Source of the DNA: Owenia fusiformis
Lineage: Eukaryota > Annelida > Polychaeta > Sabellida > Oweniidae
Assembly: GCA_903813345.2 (NCBI GenBank)
Contig: CAIIXF020000006.1
Coordinates: forward strand, 19,165,936 to 19,229,935
Length of the DNA stretch: 64,000 bases
Direction: 5' to 3'
Position numbers and translations under genes: made by a program. The notes under the pieces are model-generated. The model was given only the letters and a program-made list of their open reading frames with translations. It did no database searches and was not told the DNA's origin. Shown in pieces: positions 11,425 to 23,676 of this stretch; the first letter of the stretch is position 1, and the number at the start of each line of letters is the position of its first letter.

Positions 11425-12093
11425 CGTACGTTCATTTAATCCAAATTCTCATTGGACTTGTGCCTGGGATTGTAGTTCTATTCTAGTAACAATCAGAAGA
11501 GATCATTAAAGGCCTGTTTTTCTGTCTCCTTTATATTTGTCGTTTAAATCCAGGAGCAGAGCTAGAAAGTTGTTATTACAAAGGATAATCATTTATTAAT
11601 GTATTCAATACATTTCGAATATTAGATTAACTGAAACAAAGAGTCATAAGCATAAACATATGCTTGTGAGTTAAAAAATAGTAGTTGTATTGATTTGAAC
11701 TGATTATTTGTCTACAATTGCACTTAATTCCACGAATGTTTTACACCACCAGAAAATGTTTACACATTGACAAAATTTAAAAACAAAGCTACAGGTGTTT
11801 GTCATATTCTAAATATTTCTCTATTATGTTCAATGCGAATTAAAAATATAAATCTGTTTTCTCTGAACCACGAAATTAGAAATATGTTTTTCAGTATTTT
11901 TCACTCACTCCGCGGTTTGTGTTATCCAACGTTAACCAGGGATGTTTCTATCTAGTTATTTCAACATATGAACTGACATTTGGATTTTTCAACGCTTATT
12001 TTCTGAACAAAAGTATCCAGTAACAGTTGCGCCAGGTAGTTTTCTCTTCTAAAAAATTACAAATTGTCCAATCGTCCATTCTCTTTGCACATA
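11425..12093. other. GPCR upstream region, no other gene recognised
   Basis: AT-rich, without repeat structure that I can see. Short frames here have no domain. Confidence 0.5.
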
Positions 12094-12850
12094 CACGTCG
12101 CACGAAACTGGGGACAATTAGCGTAACATTATGGCGTCAAAAACCAAGACAAAACAATGAGCAGAATAGGGCGCAAACAGCCTTACAACGTCAAAAACGA
12201 CAAGCGTCACATTTTTTGTCAAGTTTAGTCAACCTAAAAATAAAACACTTTATCTTTATCTAATCATGACAAAATTCACAGGGTAGCAAGATCTCGAGGA
12301 CAATATTTCTAAAATGTTTTTGAATTTTGAAAAACGGTCAAGAAATCCACTTGGGCGTTGGTAAAAATTGATATGTATGGAATTTGTGGTAAAAAATCGA
12401 TGCGTCACATTTTTTTAAGTCTCCAAAACCAGCTCTTATTTTAATATTATTTGCAAAATAAACCGAAACTGGTTATTGTTTTGTAAATTTCGCCATGACA
12501 ATATTGTGCAGTTAATTTTTCTTACAAATCTGACTTAAATTAGAGGGTTAAATGAAGGTAAACTTATTGCTCGTCCCATTCGGCTTCAAAACCTTACAAA
12601 AGGATGATTCTCGGTTTGGAGAACGAAGTTCATCACTCTAATTGAGCGTTATCCCTGCTTCTGACCAATTTGATTTTTTTTACATAATATAGATTTGAAT
12701 GTCTTCTTTTGAATAGTCATAAATTAATTTGGGTAATATTTCTAGATTTTCCATCAAAAAATTACTAGTGAACCACCCAACGTCGCTTTTATGATTCGTA
12801 CCACTTTTTTAACTTGATGTATTGCATATTTCCGTGGGTCAATTTGAGAA
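12094..12850 (+). mobile_element. Dispersed repeat family 'GGGGACAATT', copy 1
   Basis: It begins CACGTCGCACGAAACTGGGG. Bases 12271-12600 match 28808-29130 in the same direction, and 12600-12850 match 18766-19008 inverted (TTGGGTAATATTTCTAGATT). No transposase seen. Confidence 0.7.
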
Positions 12851-13400
12851 AAAAGACAAACAAAGCGTACAGGGATATGTCATGAGCATATCATGAAAAA
12901 ATCCTTTCAATATGTTTTTAAGAAACATTCGAAAATAATTCATTCTTAAATCGTGTCCCATTTTCGAGATATTCTCTGACATTTTATACACATTCATCCA
13001 ATAGAGGGCCTTTCAAAAGAGCGACTTCAGATTTTTGGCATTTTACAAGTCATATATAAAATTGATTAATCATCTATTAATTAGATGTCACCACTTGCTA
13101 TGAACTATGCTAGTGGTGAATATAAGCTAGTCAATTGCTGTGAGCTGGAGAGGGTGTATTTATATCACTTCTATCCTACCACGTGATTACGTGGTCGATG
13201 GGGATTTTCTGCTAATAATACACTGAAAACTGCCTGATGAATCTATACAATATATAGTAGAACACTTGGAATAAACATGTATGTAAAATCTAGTATAAGC
13301 TTACATTCAGAAATATGGAAATAAACAAACGTCCTTCCTTTACAGCTTCACTGTAGCCTGTACTCCTTTAAAGGGATACATCAATGAGTTAAAAATAAAA
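12851..13400. other. No gene recognised
   Basis: Non-coding. One E-box palindrome CACGTG occurs at about 13180 within CCACGTGATTACGTGG; significance unknown. Confidence 0.5.
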
Positions 13401-13414
13401 AATCGGTGTGGAGA

Positions 13415-13475
13415 ATGGACGGGGAATCGAAACACAATTCAGCGCGTAGGAGGTGAGGAACTTGCCACAAGATTA
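13415..13475 (-). repeat. Possible tRNA-derived SINE head (minus strand)
   Basis: On the minus strand GTGGCAAGTTCCTCACC resembles a pol III A box, and TTTCGATTCCCC, about 30 bases downstream, resembles a B box. No cloverleaf with paired acceptor stem is evident. Weak call. Confidence 0.3.
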
Positions 13476-14321
13476 CGCCTCTTTCTACCTCTCTCTTCCT
13501 GATTTAAACCTTAAAATTCGCCCAAGCATCGATCAACGTGGTTATTATAGCTATAAATAACACGTTCATTGTTCAACCAATCTACAATAAGCCGTTGATG
13601 AGAGATAGTCTAGAGAGATTAAACAACACTTAGAAACACCTTAGAAAAATGGCGCCCGTGTATGATTTTTTGTGTTCTTTTCTGTTTATCAATACAATTT
13701 ATATTTTGACACGATTGCGATAAAACGTATACCTAGAAATGTATGGCTAATTACCATAAGCGACTGCTAAATGTAAAAGTTGTTTGGTTTATCATATAAG
13801 AATCTGTAATAAAACCTCGATTGCCAAAATGAAACCATCGATTATGTTCAGTATGTTGCTATATATAATAAAAGTTTCCAGTCTTTTTTCAGTTACCATT
13901 AAACAGAGTCATTAGTCATTTTGGATTTGCTAGATTGATGATGGCATGGGTTGTTCTTTTTCAATTTCAGCAATAAGTTAATCCTTTTTTATGGACATAT
14001 TGCTACCTACAACCTTTGACATCATTAATCTAGCCAATAATCAGGTTCTTTGATGTACCAAATGATGGCAGGATTTATTGGAAAATAAATAACTTTTCAT
14101 GTCCCCCATGCAGTATCGCTGAGCGTGAATTGATCACTCAAACTACGGATTTTATTTGCCCAAATAGCCTTGGATAACTGTGGTAACTAAAGTAACTGGA
14201 AAATGTAATAACGTTTTCGAACCTTTAGTGACATGAACAAATGATTTTTAGCTTTTTCGATATAAGCTTAATTCACAATTTTCAGAAATTCACATCAGTT
14301 GATTATGCTGTGCACGCCGCT
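13476..14321. other. No gene recognised
   Basis: Non-coding AT-rich sequence without visible repeats. Confidence 0.5.
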
Positions 14322-14358
14322 TAAAAGCGCCATCAAAGCGCCGTTGGTGTGAACTTAG
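14322..14358. mobile_element. Solo terminal fragment of the GCTTTG mosaic family
   Basis: CCGCTTAAAAGCGCCATCAA, continuing AGCGCCGTTGGTGTGAAC, is the terminal sequence of the elements at 20 and 23 kb. Only one end is present. Confidence 0.65.
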
Positions 14359-14517
14359 CTAAACAAGTTACTTGGGGGAAGGGGAACAAGGGAGGGGAGT
14401 TTGGTAGACATTTCCACCAGAATGATGAAAGTATTCATCGATGTCATATCAAATATTTATGTCATATTGAACATTTATCTCCGCGCTAAAATACCGACGA
14501 TTGCAAAGGTAGTTTAA

Positions 14518-14995
14518 TCCGGTAGCCGACAGGCGTTTCTTGCATTCGTGAATACAAGCTAGTCCATTTCACTGTTGAATTGCGTCAGTAAAACCTAAAA
14601 AATAAGAAATCACAATATCATCATGCAATAATATATGGAAAAATATGTTCCTATTGTACATGAATGACATTTGTATATCTTGGATTGCTTCTAGTTTGGC
14701 TTATAAAGTGTGTGGCCTCTTATATATGGATGTTTCTCTGCCATGTTATTTTCAATAAGATTAACATGGCTGAAATTCTTCAAATTACAAGAGGTCACAG
14801 TCTTATTGCACAAAAAACGAGAAAATCTGAAATATACAAATGTCATTCATGTACAATATGAATCTACTTTTCCATATATTATTGCACAATGGTCTCCCGA
14901 TTTCTTATTTTTGGGGTTCTACTGACGCAATAAAACAGTGAAATGGACTCTAACCTTATATTCGCGAATGCAACTAACGCATCTCGGTTACCTGA
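14518..14995. mobile_element. piggyBac-type palindromic MITE (TTAA flanks)
   Basis: Flanked by TTAA at 14514-14517 and 14996-14999. Ends TCCGGTAGCCGACAGGCG and, inverted, TCAGGTAACCGAGATGCG. Inner arms at 14620-14680 and 14830-14893 are also complementary (GTACATGAATGACATTTGTA). It is 478 bp without a transposase. The TTAA duplication is the basis for the superfamily call. Confidence 0.7.
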
Positions 14996-15085
14996 TTAAC
15001 CCAGTATTCTATGACTAACTCATTTAAATGTGAATGGAATAGTGGCAGGTACTATTCGTATTTACATGGGTCTCCAGTGAAATAC

Positions 15086-15320
15086 ATGTAGAAGGTTAAT
15101 CCGGTAGCCGAAAGGCGTTATTTGCATTCGCAAATATAAGCTAAGACTATGATTTGGGAATGAAAGATTTCATCTACCGGATTAACATACTTTTCTATGG
15201 GCAACTCATTTAAATATTAAAAGTACCTGCCAATATTCCATTCATATTTTAATGAATTGCCCATAAAATAGTAGGTTAATCCGGCAGCCGACAGGCGTTA
15301 GTGGCATTCGCGAATACAAG
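15086..15320. repeat. Extra termini of the TTAATCCGG family
   Basis: GGTTAATCCGG(T/C)AGCCGA starts at 15087 and 15271, and the inverted end CTACCGGATTAA lies at 15173-15184, with ACTCATTTAAAT and its partners in between. This looks like nested or tandemly inserted relatives of the 14,518 element. Confidence 0.6.
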
Positions 15321-15449
15321 ATCATTTATTTTATAATTTGGGAAATATATATTTTCACAATATTGAAATAGATGGTGGTTCAAAGTGGAATACATATCAT
15401 ACAAAAGTGTCACAGATATGACTAGCAGGCATATACTTTTAGTATATTA

Positions 15450-15825
15450 GTCCATTTGTCACCCCTATACATCCAATAGTGAACCTAGAATTTGTTAAAA
15501 GTACGATGTTTTATGGTCGATTTATGATAATAAGGGTTTTCTGAAGTGATTTAACTGGGTTGCCGAAAAATTTTGTTTGGGGAAAAAATAATATAGGCTG
15601 ATTAGGGAGGGGTGCAATCGCTTAACATGGCGTTGACTATTGACTTAGCGTTGGGATACCACCATATACCTGGTATGTTACTATGGTAATAGATACCAAA
15701 ATTTTCCCCAAAGTTATTTTTTTGGCAACCCAGCTAAATCACTCCAATAATCCCTAATGATAGTATTTACACAGAAAAACATCATACTTTTAAATATTCA
15801 TACGTTCAGAAAATGACAAATGGAC
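15450..15825 (+). mobile_element. 376-bp TA-flanked MITE, copy 1
   Basis: Ends TA-GTCCATTTGTCA and TGACAAATGGAC-TA, with subterminal GGTTGCC / GGCAACC arms and CATGGCGTTGAC near the centre. A copy in opposite orientation lies at 34,835-35,208. TA duplication suggests a Tc1/mariner-type element. Confidence 0.85.
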
Positions 15826-15827
15826 TA

Positions 15828-17069
15828 TATGGTCTTTCTTTGCATGACTTCGCAGAACATATCAAAACCCTGGGATCCACAGGGTAACAATAACAGTAAG
15901 TACATTTCTAAGTTCATGCTTCAAAGTTGTCAAAGTTGTAAAAGGGTAATCCTTTTATGAGTACGAAAGCGTACTTTTTGTTGAATAGCCTTTCCCAGCT
16001 GCTAATCTTGTGAGTGCATCGTGCATTCAACGAATTGTATTCACTTATTAACCAATCAGTGCCAGGAACAAAATGCACGCTGACTTGTTTTATGAAGCAT
16101 GCTACATACAAATGTTACGCTTTTGCTCATTTACTTTGCGAACTATTTATATAATATACATTATATATGTTATATACTATTTATATAACATACATTACCA
16201 ATTGACTGCAAGATTTGAGTGAACAAGTAACTCGTATTTTTCATTTTTCGATATTTTGTGATTTGTTGGCTGATGAGATAACTTGATATTTTATGTCTAA
16301 ATGTATCAAAGTGGTTCATAGTAATAGTTTTATTGTACACCATAAACTGTTAACGTTTTAGAAATAGAACACAATATATGATTTGATAATAGGACAATAC
16401 ATGTAATAATATGTCTAAACTCGGTGGTTTGTTTGTAAGTTTGTTTTTCTAACACCTCAATAACTTACATTCAATGCGTATCTAATCCTCATAATTTACA
16501 AATAAATCAGTTATTAAATGCCCGATTTTCGACAGGTAAAGGTAATATATCAACCCTCGGTCCCCACTGTTCCTCTTGTAGATATATTATACATGTATAA
16601 CCTTCTCAGATATATCCTGTATATTAAATACATTAAATAACATATATATGTTAGTCTCAGCCTAGACAGTATACATTAATTTTATTGGATAATGCGTAAA
16701 ATTCGAATGAACTTGAAATGAAATTCAACATCCAAAATATGTTAATTTGATCATTCACCGTGTAACTCAAAGCATATGCATGGCCTATTTGCCTTAAAAT
16801 ACAATTGTGATTATGATTTCTGTTCTCCACAAGTAAAATCTAGAAACATAACAGAGTTAAGTTACACGAAATTCAGCTAACTTGAACACGAAGTCTTTCA
16901 ATTAACTTAAAGTGTCTGTTCGATGCTCATGGGGTCAAAATACAGTTTATACACGTTCTAAATGAAGTAAATACCACTAACATGTCGAACCAGTAACCGT
17001 TCTTGTAAACATTTTTATAAATGTGAAATTTAATGTTCAAAATCGGGAACACAATTTCAAATCTCTATC
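15828..17069. other. No gene recognised
   Basis: AT-rich non-coding sequence; short TATATAA-type palindromes at 16140-16200. Confidence 0.5.
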
Positions 17070-17545
17070 ATGACATCACGAACAGGACGGGTTTAGAATA
17101 TGTTGTTGGAGTTCATAATCTCCGAACGTGCTTATAAAGTGTTAGTGTAATTGATTGCAACTGCATTCATTGAAGTGAGGAATTGATTCAGAGATGACTA
17201 CTTTGGAGTCACGTTTTTTCCTCCGATAAACCCAAAAAAATAATACCTAAATTAGAGCCTCTGACCCAGCGGTACGTTTTCACATAGCTAGTCATGCAGA
17301 ATTACTTTCTGGCCAGTCAGAACACAATATAGAAAATAAACACGCTCAGTTGATAGTATTACCTAACATAAGGCGTCTAAAATCTTGTAACCAAAAGGCA
17401 TTGAACCATGAGGTGATTTCGGTAAGTGTTACTCCTTTCTGGCCAATCAGAACACGGTATAACATGAACACTTTTGAATTTACATTCGAGTTGCATAACG
17501 CATTGCCGATAAAAATCCATAACCGGTGCTGTTCGTGACGTCATG
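17070..17545. mobile_element. Possible 475-bp inverted-repeat element
   Basis: CATGACATCACGAACAG at the left and CTGTTCGTGACGTCATG at the right are complementary over 17 bases with one mismatch. TTTCTGGCCA(G/A)TCAGAACAC recurs twice inside. No clear target duplication. Confidence 0.4.
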
Positions 17546-18765
17546 TTTTTTCCCGGGAAATCTTATTTTGCCACTAATGAACAAATAGAATAAGCACTTT
17601 AATCGTTGATTCATTTCTATAGGTTTATTAGAATTATTACAACGATCTTTCATCAAACGAGTCCTATATTCAATATCTATTCGTTGGACCTATTCTTTAA
17701 GTGTAACTATATTCTTTAAAAGTATCTGCTTAGTGCTACGTTAACATATATTCATTATTTTTATCCACAAAAGAGTATCAAACGTTAATGCACAACTAGC
17801 CGAGACATGGCCCCCCTCGTCCAGAGTGAAACACAAGGTCCTCATTCTTTAATAATTATATTTCAATTATTTAGTTAAATGCTTAAATGTTGAAAATGAG
17901 TCGCTGTGACGTCATATCTGGCACAGCAATTTCAGAGTCACTGCAATGAATAGAAACATCACAAGGATCTTAAGACTAAATAAATAAGCTATTTAGGGAT
18001 GAATATAACATTCGGAGAAATCCGTGATATCGTTATATCATTCGTTGATCGTCAAAGCTGCGCCCATTCGCTACCCTCATCTGTGAAACTATCGATATAG
18101 AATTGAGTCTCTATTTTCTATTTCAAAACATTGGGATTTACGCGCACAAGAGATGCTATGTAGTAGGCTATTACAAAAATCAAAAAATCGCCACCAAAAT
18201 TCCTCGGAGCAGGCAGATATAAGACCAGACTGGGCATACACAAAATGTATTGTATGTGCTCCTTAGGTTGCACTCGGGTGCTATCAAAATCGAACACACA
18301 CAAGTATAAGATACACAGCATCATGATAAACCATGACATCTCATTTCTTCTCAGCCCTGAGATGTTTCAGGTGAAACAGAAAGATGCTATGAGTATCAGA
18401 ATGGATACACAGAGATAATTAAGGGATGAGTGACAAAGGGATGTTAAAAACAGGCGGCTATTGCAATTGATATTTTAATGTAACTTCCGAATGTAAGAAT
18501 CTTTTCATCGATAAAAAGAACATCTTAGATATGTTCTATGTGAGTGTATTTGAAAATGTAGTACATAGCTAGTTCCATCTATAAAGATGTCTGATGACAA
18601 AAAGCTCAATTTTCCTTGATGTCACGGTCAATGGAACTTTAACACGTGAACTAATGTTTTTTATTTTTTTGTTTTAAAGTCACTTATAGCAAACCTAATC
18701 TAACAATTATCTCACGATATGCTTATGACATATTCATGTATACGTCGTTTGTATTTTTTTTTTAA
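17546..18765. other. No gene recognised
   Basis: Non-coding; nothing seen on either strand beyond short frames without domains. Confidence 0.5.
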
Positions 18766-19403
18766 TCGACCCACGAAAATATGCAATACATCAAGTTAAA
18801 AAAGTGGTACGAATCATAGAAGCGACGTTGGGTGGTTCACTAGTAATTTTTTATGGAAAATCTAGAAATATTACCCAAATTAATTTATGTCTATTCAAAA
18901 GAAGACATTCAAATCTATATTATGTAAAAAAAATCAAATTTGTCCGAAGCAGGGATAGCGCTCAATTAGAGTGATGAACTTCGTTCTCCAAACCGAGAAT
19001 CATCCTTTTGAAAATTTTAAAAGCGTTCATATAAGATAATTTGAGCTGGAGCCGTTAAGCAATTGTGACGTCATAAATGAACATGTTCCATTGATTAATT
19101 TTTGAAATTTTAGTGGGATTTTGATCATTATTTCAAAAGTTATCCCAATTTCAACGAGCCCTGTAAGCGTAAAGTGTTACGTCTTACAGCGTAGTTGACG
19201 ATGTCGGGATATATTTAACTTTAAAAATATGTTGGATCCCTTCAAAATTTTGACGGAAAAATAATTTCACTAAAATGCGAATAAAAATACCTCAAAATGA
19301 TATATAAAACACATCGCTAGCTTTTTAAATAAGGCAGAGATTAACGCTCGAAGCTGAGATTAGCCCGTATTTCCCGAATTGTCCCCGGGTCCGTGCACGT
19401 CGT
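18766..19403 (-). mobile_element. Dispersed repeat family 'GGGGACAATT', copy 2
   Basis: 18766-19008 is the inverse of 12600-12850; 19010-19403 matches 29131-29537 directly (GCGTTCATATAAGA; CAATTGTGACGTCATAAATG). It ends GAATTGTCCCCGGGTCCGTG-CACGTC, the complement of the copy 1 start. Confidence 0.7.
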
Positions 19404-19984
19404 AACACCATTTGTTATAGTCTAGCTCTTTAGTTGTAATAACTTGATTGGAACTTTTAAAAATTGACGATGTGTGTCTAAAAGATTTCAATCGATAGAC
19501 ACATATCATCATGATAGGATATAATAATACATGCTAACTCAATTAGTTTCTAATCATAATTTTAGCAGTTTCTGATTAATTATTAGTATTGCAGTTCACA
19601 ATCTTGAGAATATTTCATGAAGTAGAAGTTTTAAAATTATGAAATTGTCTCTGTAAACCGTATTATTTATAGATGAACCTGTTCTACTTGAATATCTGTA
19701 AATCATGTTGGAAGTCAAATTGATCCATTTGGTGTAAGAATAAATTGTTATCTTTGTCATGTCAGTCAAAGGGAACTGATAATCTCTCATATTATCTAAG
19801 GATTGATTGAGCTGGCCTGAGGATTCAATGCGCTATTTCTGTTCTAATACATTTGTTAACTTTTAAAACAGAACGAACTTTTAGCATATTATTGGATGTT
19901 AAAATAGTTAAAGAGGCACTACTAGAAGTAATTTTGGTGATGTTTTAGATCATGATGTGTAGGCCTACTTTATATCAAAAGTCA
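19404..19984. other. No gene recognised
   Basis: AT-rich non-coding sequence. Confidence 0.5.
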
Positions 19985-20514
19985 ACATGAAGCGCTGTCA
20001 TTTTTGTCATTTTGGTTCATACCAACGGCGCTTTGATGGCGCTTTAAAGCGGCACCAAAGCGTAACAAAGCTTGATTAAAGCGGCGGGGTCGTAATAGGT
20101 CGTAGAAAAGCTCGGTGTAAAGCGGGATATTCGGCAAGAGCGCCAAAATTTTTTTAAACTGTTTAAAAATTTTGGGCGCTCTGTTACGAATTGATCAAAG
20201 CACTGAGAGCGTATCAAAGCTTAGAAACCGTAAGAAAGCTCAGAAAAGCTTGACCCAAAGCGTAGGAAAGCTTAACATAGCTCTGATAGGTTCCTCACGC
20301 TTTGATCCCGCTTTGACCAGGCTTTGTTACGCTTGAAATCACGCTTTGATAAGCTTTGATAAGAATTATTACGCTTTGATGCGATTATGACGCTTTAAAT
20401 CAGGCTCTGATACGGTTGCCAAGCTCTGTTGTGCATTGTTACGCTCTGTTAAGCTCTGTCACGCATTGGAAAATGTCGAGATCGCCGATTTCATGCCGCT
20501 TTTGATCCAATGAC

Positions 20515-20521
20515 TATATAA
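20515..20521 (+). promoter_or_regulatory. TATA box inside mosaic element copy A
   Basis: TATATAA, 55 bases before the ATG of the short conserved frame. Sequence and spacing are preserved in copy B (23481-23487). Confidence 0.5.
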
Positions 20522-20569
20522 AGATGCAGTAGATCCATAAAACCATTGCATCTTTGGCTCGAGAACACG

Positions 20570-20665
20570 ATGGCAGAACAACAAGATCCAGAAATCCCAG
20601 ATGGACCAGAGCATGACCTATCTGAAGAAGACATGATGTTTGACGCACGGCGTGAAAGAGCGTGA
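20570..20665 (+). CDS. Short open frame inside mosaic element copy A (possible transposon ORF 5' remnant)
   Basis: 31 codons: MAEQQDPEIPDGPEHDLSEE, then DMMFDARRERA, stop. Acidic, in a good initiation context (CACGATGG). The same start and first 22 codons occur in copy B with one replacement. Probably the first codons of the ORF of the parent autonomous element, retained with its promoter; function not recognised. Confidence 0.4.
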   Translation: MAEQQDPEIPDGPEHDLSEEDMMFDARRERA

Positions 20666-21505
20666 GAGAGCATGAGGGTGCATGTCAAGCGTAACAAAGC
20701 CTAACAAAGCGTTTAAATTCTTGATTAAAGCGTCTCAATTCGTTGGAAAGCTTGAGTCCTTCATGAAAGCGTAACAAAGAGTGTGAGATATTGATGAAAG
20801 CGTCTGACCTCGTGTCAGATCTTTATGCCAGATCGTAGCAAATCTTGAGACATCTTAACGAAGCGTGTAAAGTGGTATCAGACCGTGAAGAGACTGGGGT
20901 CCCCGCTTTGAACCAAGCTCTGTTAAGCTTTCCTATGCTTTGGGTCAAGCTTTGATGTGCTTTGTTACGGTTTGTTAAGCTTTGATACGCTCTCGGCGCT
21001 TTAATCAATTCGTATCAGAGCGGCCAAAAATTTTAAACAGTTTAACATTTTTTGGCGCTCTTGCCGAATATTCCGCTTTACTCCGAACTTTTCTACGACC
21101 TATTACGACCCCGCCGCTTTAATCAAGCTTTGTTACGCTTTGGTTAAGCCGCTTTAAAGCGCCATCAAAGCGCCGTTGGTGCGAACGTAGCTTAAACAGA
21201 TTAAATTTTTAGCGCTCTTGCCGAATATCCCGCTTTACTCCGAGCTTTTCTACGACCTATTACGACCCCGACGCTTTAATCAAGCTTTGTTACGCCTTGG
21301 TCCCGCTTTACAAGCCGCTTTAAAGCGCCATCAAAGCGCCATTGGTGTGAACGTAGCTTTAAACAGTTAAATATCCCGCTTTACTCCGAGCTTTTCTACG
21401 CCCTTTTACGACCCCGACGCTTTAATCAAGCTTTGTTACGCTTTGGTGCCATTTACAAGCCGCTTTAAAGCGCCACCAAAGCGCCGTTGGTGTGAACGTC
21501 GCTTT

Positions 21506-21930
21506 AGAAAAAGTCATTGTTGCAATATCTCGAGAAGGTAAAGAATAGAAGCAAAATGTTTGATAATTAATACGGCCACACCTGCTGAATCAAGTCACAA
21601 TCCCCCTGGCAGTTTTTGACAAAAACAATGGTTAACAACAAATGTTTACTTTGTTTGATAACATATTGATTTGGAGTGAACAATGTGAACCTGAAAACAA
21701 CGGATAACATATACACTGTAGTGCATAGTAACGAAGGCCCCGTATTAAGTTTAAACCACTTTGGCTTATTGTAGTCTTATCCAATGTTATCAAAACATGG
21801 TATGTGAAACTTTTCAATTTAATTTTTAAAAAGTTGATTTTGAAGGCATTTGGTTCGAAAAAGTTGTGCATTTATTTCAAATAAAATTTTAGTTGTAACA
21901 TTGATTGTAAAGCAATAAATTACATATTTT
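21506..21930. other. No gene recognised
   Basis: Non-coding stretch between elements. Confidence 0.5.
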
Positions 21931-22672
21931 TATTCCATAATACTACTGTTTTCCCTGGGAAATAAAATCATATTATCCCTCTTAAAATCATAATATGTAC
22001 TCGAAAAATCATATTGTCCCTGAAAAAAATCATATATACTCGAAAAATCATATTGTCCCTGTAAAAAAATCATATATACTCGAAAAATCATATCGTCCCT
22101 ATTTTTTTCCAATTTTCGAAATTTTTTTTAGAAATTTTCATTTATTTTAAAAAATTTCAATTTTGAATCATTTTTTCATTTTTTTCAAAAATTTTCATTT
22201 TTTCCAAAAATTTTCAATTTTTTAATTTTATTTTATATTTCTTTTTCCTTGAATTCTCAAAAAATTAAATTATGGAATAAAAAGGTTATTTCATGCTTGA
22301 TTTTCAATATAAATTTTATTTCTCGGGAAATATGACATTGACCTCGGTAAATATTAAATTGACACTCACTCTCTACGCTCGTTCGGTCAATATCATATTT
22401 CCCTCGGTCAATATCATATTACCCTGGAATAAAATTCATATTGACAATCAAGCATGAAATAACCTATATGTATTGAAAATTCCGAGGGAAAATATGATAT
22501 TGGCCAAGGAAAAAATTGATATTCCGGGAATTCTGATAATTTGGCTGTAACAGGATCCAATGCGGGTTTTGATACAGGCTTTTAGTTTATACGGGATCTG
22601 ATACGGGATTTATTGAATATCAATTCTATTCCCTGTTTATTTCCAAGGGAAAACATGTTATTATGGAATAAA
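21931..22672. mobile_element. Palindromic AT-rich element with 40-bp interior repeats
   Basis: Ends TATTCCATAATACTACTGTT and TTATGGAATAA are complementary (arms about 21931-21970 and 22633-22671). Inside, 'CTCGAAAAATCATATTGTCC' recurs three times at about 41-bp spacing (21990-22100), followed by AATTTTCATTTTTT low-complexity sequence and a second palindrome at 22283-22465 (AGGTTATTTCATGCTTGAT). Confidence 0.6.
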
Positions 22673-22674
22673 TA

Positions 22675-22820
22675 GAGGATATCCTATGATTTATGAGTGA
22701 TATGATTTTATCCACGAATGGACATGATATCTGCACGAGCGAGCGTAGAGACTGCAGATATCAATGTCCATGAATAATAGATCATATCACGAGTAAATCA
22801 TAGGATGTTCTTTTTATTCT
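22675..22820. repeat. 146-bp palindrome
   Basis: CATCCTATGATTTACTCGTG (inverted right half) matches ATCCTATGATTTATGAGTGA on the left. The centre includes CTGCACGAGCGAGCGTAGAG. Confidence 0.6.
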
Positions 22821-23480
22821 ATAGTTAAAGTCATCATCGGAATCGTCGGAAATCGATTGAATCGACATCAAAACCTTGGATTTCCGAGGTATGATGTTTT
22901 CATGTAAAGGTACGTTCACACCAACGGCGAATGCCACGCTTTAAATCGGCGAGCAAAGCGCCGTCATTTTTGTCATTTTTCTTCATACCAACGGCGCTTT
23001 GATGGCGCTTTAAAGCGGCTTGTAAAGCGGCACCAAAGCGCAACAAAGCTTGATTAAAGCGTCGGGGTCGTAATAGGTCGTAGAAAAGTTCAGAGTAAAG
23101 CGGGATATTCGGCAAGAGCGCCAAAAAATGTTAAACTTTTTAAAAATTTTGGGCGCTCTGAACGAATCGATTAAGCGCCGAGAGCGTATCAAAGCTTAAC
23201 AAACCGTAACAAAGCTCAGAAAAGCTTGATCCAAAGCGTAGGAAAGCTTAACATAGCTCTAAAAGGTTCCTCACGCTTTGATCTCGCTTTGATCAGGCTT
23301 TGTTACGCTTGAAATCACGCTTTGATAAGCATTATTACGCTTTGATGCGATTATGACGCTTTAAATCAGGCTCTGATACGATTACAAAACTCTGTTGTGC
23401 ATTGATACGCTCTGTTAAGCTCTGTCACGCATTGGAAAATGTCGAGATCGCCGATTCCATGCCGCTTTTGATCCAATGAC

Positions 23481-23487
23481 TATATAA
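23481..23487 (+). promoter_or_regulatory. TATA box inside mosaic element copy B
   Basis: TATATAA with 55-base spacing to the ATG, as in copy A. Confidence 0.5.
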
Positions 23488-23535
23488 AGATGCAGTAGAT
23501 CCATAAAACCATTGCATCTTTGACTCGAGAACACG

Positions 23536-23676
23536 ATGGCAGAACAACGAGATCCAGAAATTCCAGATGGACCAGAGCATGACCTATCTGAAGAAGACAT
23601 GACGTTTGTCGCACGGCGTGATATAGCGTGTGGAAACTTGTCAAGCGTACAGCAAAGCGTTTCAATCCTTGATTAA
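23536..23676 (+). CDS. Short open frame inside mosaic element copy B
   Basis: 46 codons: MAEQRDPEIPDGPEHDLSEE, then DMTFVARRDIACG and a tail that reads into the word mosaic before TAA. The first 22 codons are shared with copy A. Likely the same relic. Confidence 0.4.
   Translation: MAEQRDPEIPDGPEHDLSEEDMTFVARRDIACGNLSSVQQSVSILD

Larger units (their letters stand above)
19985..21505 (+). mobile_element. PIF/Harbinger-like GCTTTG mosaic element, copy A
   Basis: Nearly the whole element is built of words such as AAAGCGTAACAAAGCTTGA on the left and their complements on the right. The right arm is repeated about three times (to 21190, 21350 and 21505), each ending GCGCCGTTGGTG(T/C)GAAC. The centre (20480-20665) is the only non-mosaic part and holds a TATA box and a short frame. 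The far left terminus seen in copy B is missing. Confidence 0.75.

Noticed and set aside
20491-21008. Minus-strand open frames in mosaic element A
   Set aside because: They lie opposite the TATA/short-frame centre or in the word mosaic. Similar frames in copy B arise from shared DNA, not coding constraint.
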